Source: Volvox africanus
Taxonomy: Eukaryota > Chlorophyta > Chlorophyceae > Chlamydomonadales > Volvocaceae
Length of the DNA: 64,000 bases
Assembly (NCBI GenBank): GCA_030268105.1
Contig: BSDZ01000101.1
Coordinates: 310,001-374,000 of the forward strand
Direction: 5' to 3'
Every line of letters begins with the position of its first letter. The stretch's first letter is position 1. The translations under genes were made by a program, and so were the position numbers. Under the pieces are notes generated by a model. The model ran no database searches. It worked only from the letters and a program-made list of their open reading frames with translations, and had not been told where the DNA came from. Below are positions 61,085 to 64,000 of the stretch, in pieces.

Positions 61085-62009
61085 GGCGTTGAGCACACCT
61101 CCACGTGGGAAAGGCTTTCAGTTCGGGAGATGGAGATTGTGACTTGGAAGACCCTTATGTTTCAATTGAAGAGCCACACCAGCCATCTCTCGGCTCGGCT
61201 CTCACCACCCAGCACCCTCATGCACGCACCATCCCTGCCCACATGCAGGCAGAGGATTAAGGGACTTGACATCCTGCCCCTGCATGTGTGTTCATGCATA
61301 TATGTCCATGTCTATTATTCATGTACCACTCCACACTCTTTACTTCCCTCACTGCTTGTATCTATTCATCCAAGCAAGCAATGAACTTGTGTGGTAGTGA
61401 CTCCCTTGTGTAGCTTAACTGCCATGGTCGTCGCTACAATCATATCTCACACCGTCACGCTTATACCTTGATAAGCATGGTGTAGATATCAATCTAAATC
61501 GATGCGGGTCTAAGCGCGCTGCTATGTAATTATCCCGTGCTGCATACGTGGACTTGCCTTCTTGCAGTAACCGCACCTTGAGTCACACTTCTCACGCTTA
61601 TGCATGGATCATGCAGGCATTGATGTAATAATATAGCGGATATCATTGCTAATTAACTACGTACACCGGCCTGCGGCCTGCTCCGCGCATTGTCAGTTGT
61701 TGCAATATTGGTTATGCTGGCAGCGCCACACATGTCATACCAATCTCGAGTATTCATCCATGCAGGATTATGCAAGACTATACGAATATATACTCAATGA
61801 TCATAAGACATTTAATTACGGGTCAGCAGTCTTCTCGTCAGGTCGCGTCGACCGACGCATCAACGATAAATATGAAAGCCGTAATACAACAGTGAGTACT
61901 GTGATGGTGCTGTTGAGGAGGCGTCTGTAGAGGCTAGGCCATAGCATGTTTCGTGCGTGCGGTATGGGTATGAGGGGTGTAGAGCGTGCAGTCGGCGGGC
62001 ACACATCTA

Positions 62010-62082
62010 GCGGATTTAGCTCAGTTGGGAGAGCGCTAGGCTGAAGATCTAGAGGACGCTAGTTTGATCCTAGCAATTCGCA
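62010..62082 (+). tRNA. tRNA-Phe(GAA), T56 + G31 variant
   Basis: T56 and G31:T39; counterpart of 4396. Confidence 0.85.
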
Positions 62083-63005
62083 GGCGTTGAGCACACCTCC
62101 ACGTGGGAAAGGCTTTCAGTTCGGGAGATGGAGATTGTGACTTGGAAGACCCTTATGTTTCAATTGAAGAGCCACACCAGCCATCTCTCGGCTCAGCTCA
62201 CCACCCAGCACCCTCATGCACGCACCATCCCTGCCCACATGCAGGCAGAGGATTAAGGGACTTGACATCCTGCCCCTGCATGTGTGTTCATGCATATATG
62301 TCCATGTCTATTATTCATGTACCACTCCACACTCTTTACTTCCCTCACTGCTTGTATCTATTCATCCAAGCAAGCAATGAACTTGTGTGGTAGTGACTCC
62401 CTTGTGTAGCTTAACTGCCATGGTCGTCGCTACAATCATATCTCACACCGTCACGCTTATACCTTGATAAGCATGGTGTAGATATCAATCTAAATCGATG
62501 CGGGTCTAAGCGCGCTGCTATGTAATTATCCCGTGCTGCATACGTGGACTTGCCTTCTTGCAGTAACCGCACCTTGAGTCACACTTCTCACGCTTATGCA
62601 TGGATCATGCAGGCATTGATGTAATAATATAGCGGATATCATTGCTAATTAACTACGTACACCGGCCTGCGGCCTGCTCCGCGCATTGTCAGTTGTTGCA
62701 ATATTGGTTATGCTGGCAGCGCCACACATGTCATACCAATCTCGAGTATTCATCCATGCAGGATTATGCAAGACTATACGAATATATACTCAATGATCAT
62801 AAGACATTTAATTACGGGTCAGCAGTCTTCTCGTCAGGTCGCGTCGACCGACGCATCAACGATAAATATGAAAGCCGTAATACAACAGTGAGTACTGTGA
62901 TGGTGCTGTTGAGGAGGCGTCTGTAGAGGCTAGGCCATAGCATGTTTCGTGCGTGCGGTATGGGTATGAGGGGTGTAGAGCGTGCAGTCGGCGGGCACAC
63001 ATCTA

Positions 63006-63078
63006 GCGGATTTAGCTCAGTTGGGAGAGCGCTAGACTGAAGATCTAGAGGACGCTAGTTTGATCCTAGCAATTCGCA
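63006..63078 (+). tRNA. tRNA-Phe(GAA), T56 variant
   Basis: T56; counterpart of 5392. Last complete copy in the window. Confidence 0.87.
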
Positions 63079-64000
63079 GGCGTTGAGCACACCTCCACGT
63101 GGGAAAGGCTTTCAGTTCGGGAGATGGAGATTGTGACTTGGAAGACCCTTATGTTTCAATTGAAGAGCCACACCAGCCATCTCTCGGCTCGGCTCTCACC
63201 ACCCAGCACCCTCATGCACGCACCATCCCTGCCCACATGCAGGCAGAGGATTAAGGGACTTGACATCCTGCCCCTGCATGTGTGTTCATGCATATATGTC
63301 CATGTCTATTATTCATGTACCACTCCACACTCTTTACTTCCCTCACTGCTTGTATCTATTCATCCAAGCAAGCAATGAACTTGTGTGGTAGTGACTCCCT
63401 TGTGTAGCTTAACTGCCATGGTCGTCGCTACAATCATATCTCACACCGTCACGCTTATACCTTGATAAGCATGGTGTAGATATCAATCTAAATCGATGCG
63501 GGTCTAAGCGCGCTGCTATGTAATTATCCCGTGCTGCATACGTGGACTTGCCTTCTTGCAGTAACCGCACCTTGAGTCACACTTCTCACGCTTATGCATG
63601 GATCATGCAGGCATTGATGTAATAATATAGCGGATATCATTGCTAATTAACTACGTACACCGGCCTGCGGCCTGCTCCGCGCATTGTCAGTTGTTGCAAT
63701 ATTGGTTATGCTGGCAGCGCCACACATGTCATACCAATCTCGAGTATTCATCCATGCAGGATTATGCAAGACTATACGAATATATACTCAATGATCATAA
63801 GACATTTAATTACGGGTCAGCAGTCTTCTCGTCAGGTCGCGTCGACCGACGCATCAACGATAAATATGAAAGCCGTAATACAACAGTGAGTACTGTGATG
63901 GTGCTGTTGAGGAGGCGTCTGTAGAGGCTAGGCCATAGCATGTTTCGTGCGTGCGGTATGGGTATGAGGGGTGTAGAGCGTGCAGTCGGCGGGCACACAT

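Larger units (their letters stand above)
47974..64000 (+). repeat. tRNA-Phe tandem array, right block (16 tRNA copies)
   Basis: The array resumes directly after the CACTA element and runs to the window edge. The first two units are the most diverged (for example CTGCGCACGCC instead of CTGAGCACACC downstream of the tRNA). From about 57615 the sequence follows the same order of unit variants and the same spacing as the first 6.4 kb of the window. The window ends 3 bases before the next tRNA would start. Confidence 0.97.

Overview
This is nuclear eukaryotic DNA, probably from the green lineage (land plant or green alga). Three things point there: two interstitial TTTAGGG-type telomere repeats, an LTR retrotransposon of the Ty3/gypsy chromodomain class, and a CACTA-type DNA transposon whose gene is split by short introns. 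The species cannot be named from the sequence. About 52 kb of the 64 kb is one head-to-tail tandem array with a unit of about 1 kb (mostly 996 or 1038 bp). Each unit carries one 73-nt tRNA-Phe(GAA) gene or gene relic on the + strand. I count 52 complete copies, and the window ends just before a 53rd.

Layout. 1-36148: 36 tRNA units plus a cut-off piece. 36149-42567: a Ty3/gypsy chromovirus on the - strand, with two LTRs, a primer-binding site, a polypurine tract, gag, and a pol split by an in-frame TAG; gag and pol also share one frame across a TAG. 42568-42946: a partial array unit. 42947-47973: a 5027-bp CACTA-like element with near-perfect termini, a GGG target duplication, subterminal TAACGC/GCGTTA motif clusters, and a - strand gene that I reconstruct as ten exons in consistent phase. 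47974-64000: the array resumes with 16 more tRNA copies.

The copies are not equal. Twenty-six keep the canonical T-loop and B box (C56). Twenty-three carry T56, a C-to-T change at a CpG, and seven of these also have a G31:T39 wobble. Three carry a T-stem mismatch, two of them with a lost U8. No unit has a TTTT Pol III terminator after the tRNA. Units also differ by a 42-bp insertion, a 7-bp deletion and 2-bp indels. These markers reveal higher-order repeats: a 6137-bp period inside the array, and an exact-looking return of the window's first 6.4 kb at its last 6.4 kb (offset 57614).

The array therefore looks like a tRNA-Phe gene satellite evolving by unequal exchange, part possibly functional and part decaying, into which two transposons landed within one unit. 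In-frame TAG codons recur in both transposons. They could reflect readthrough, decay of CAG codons, 3' splice sites, or less likely a reassigned UAG.
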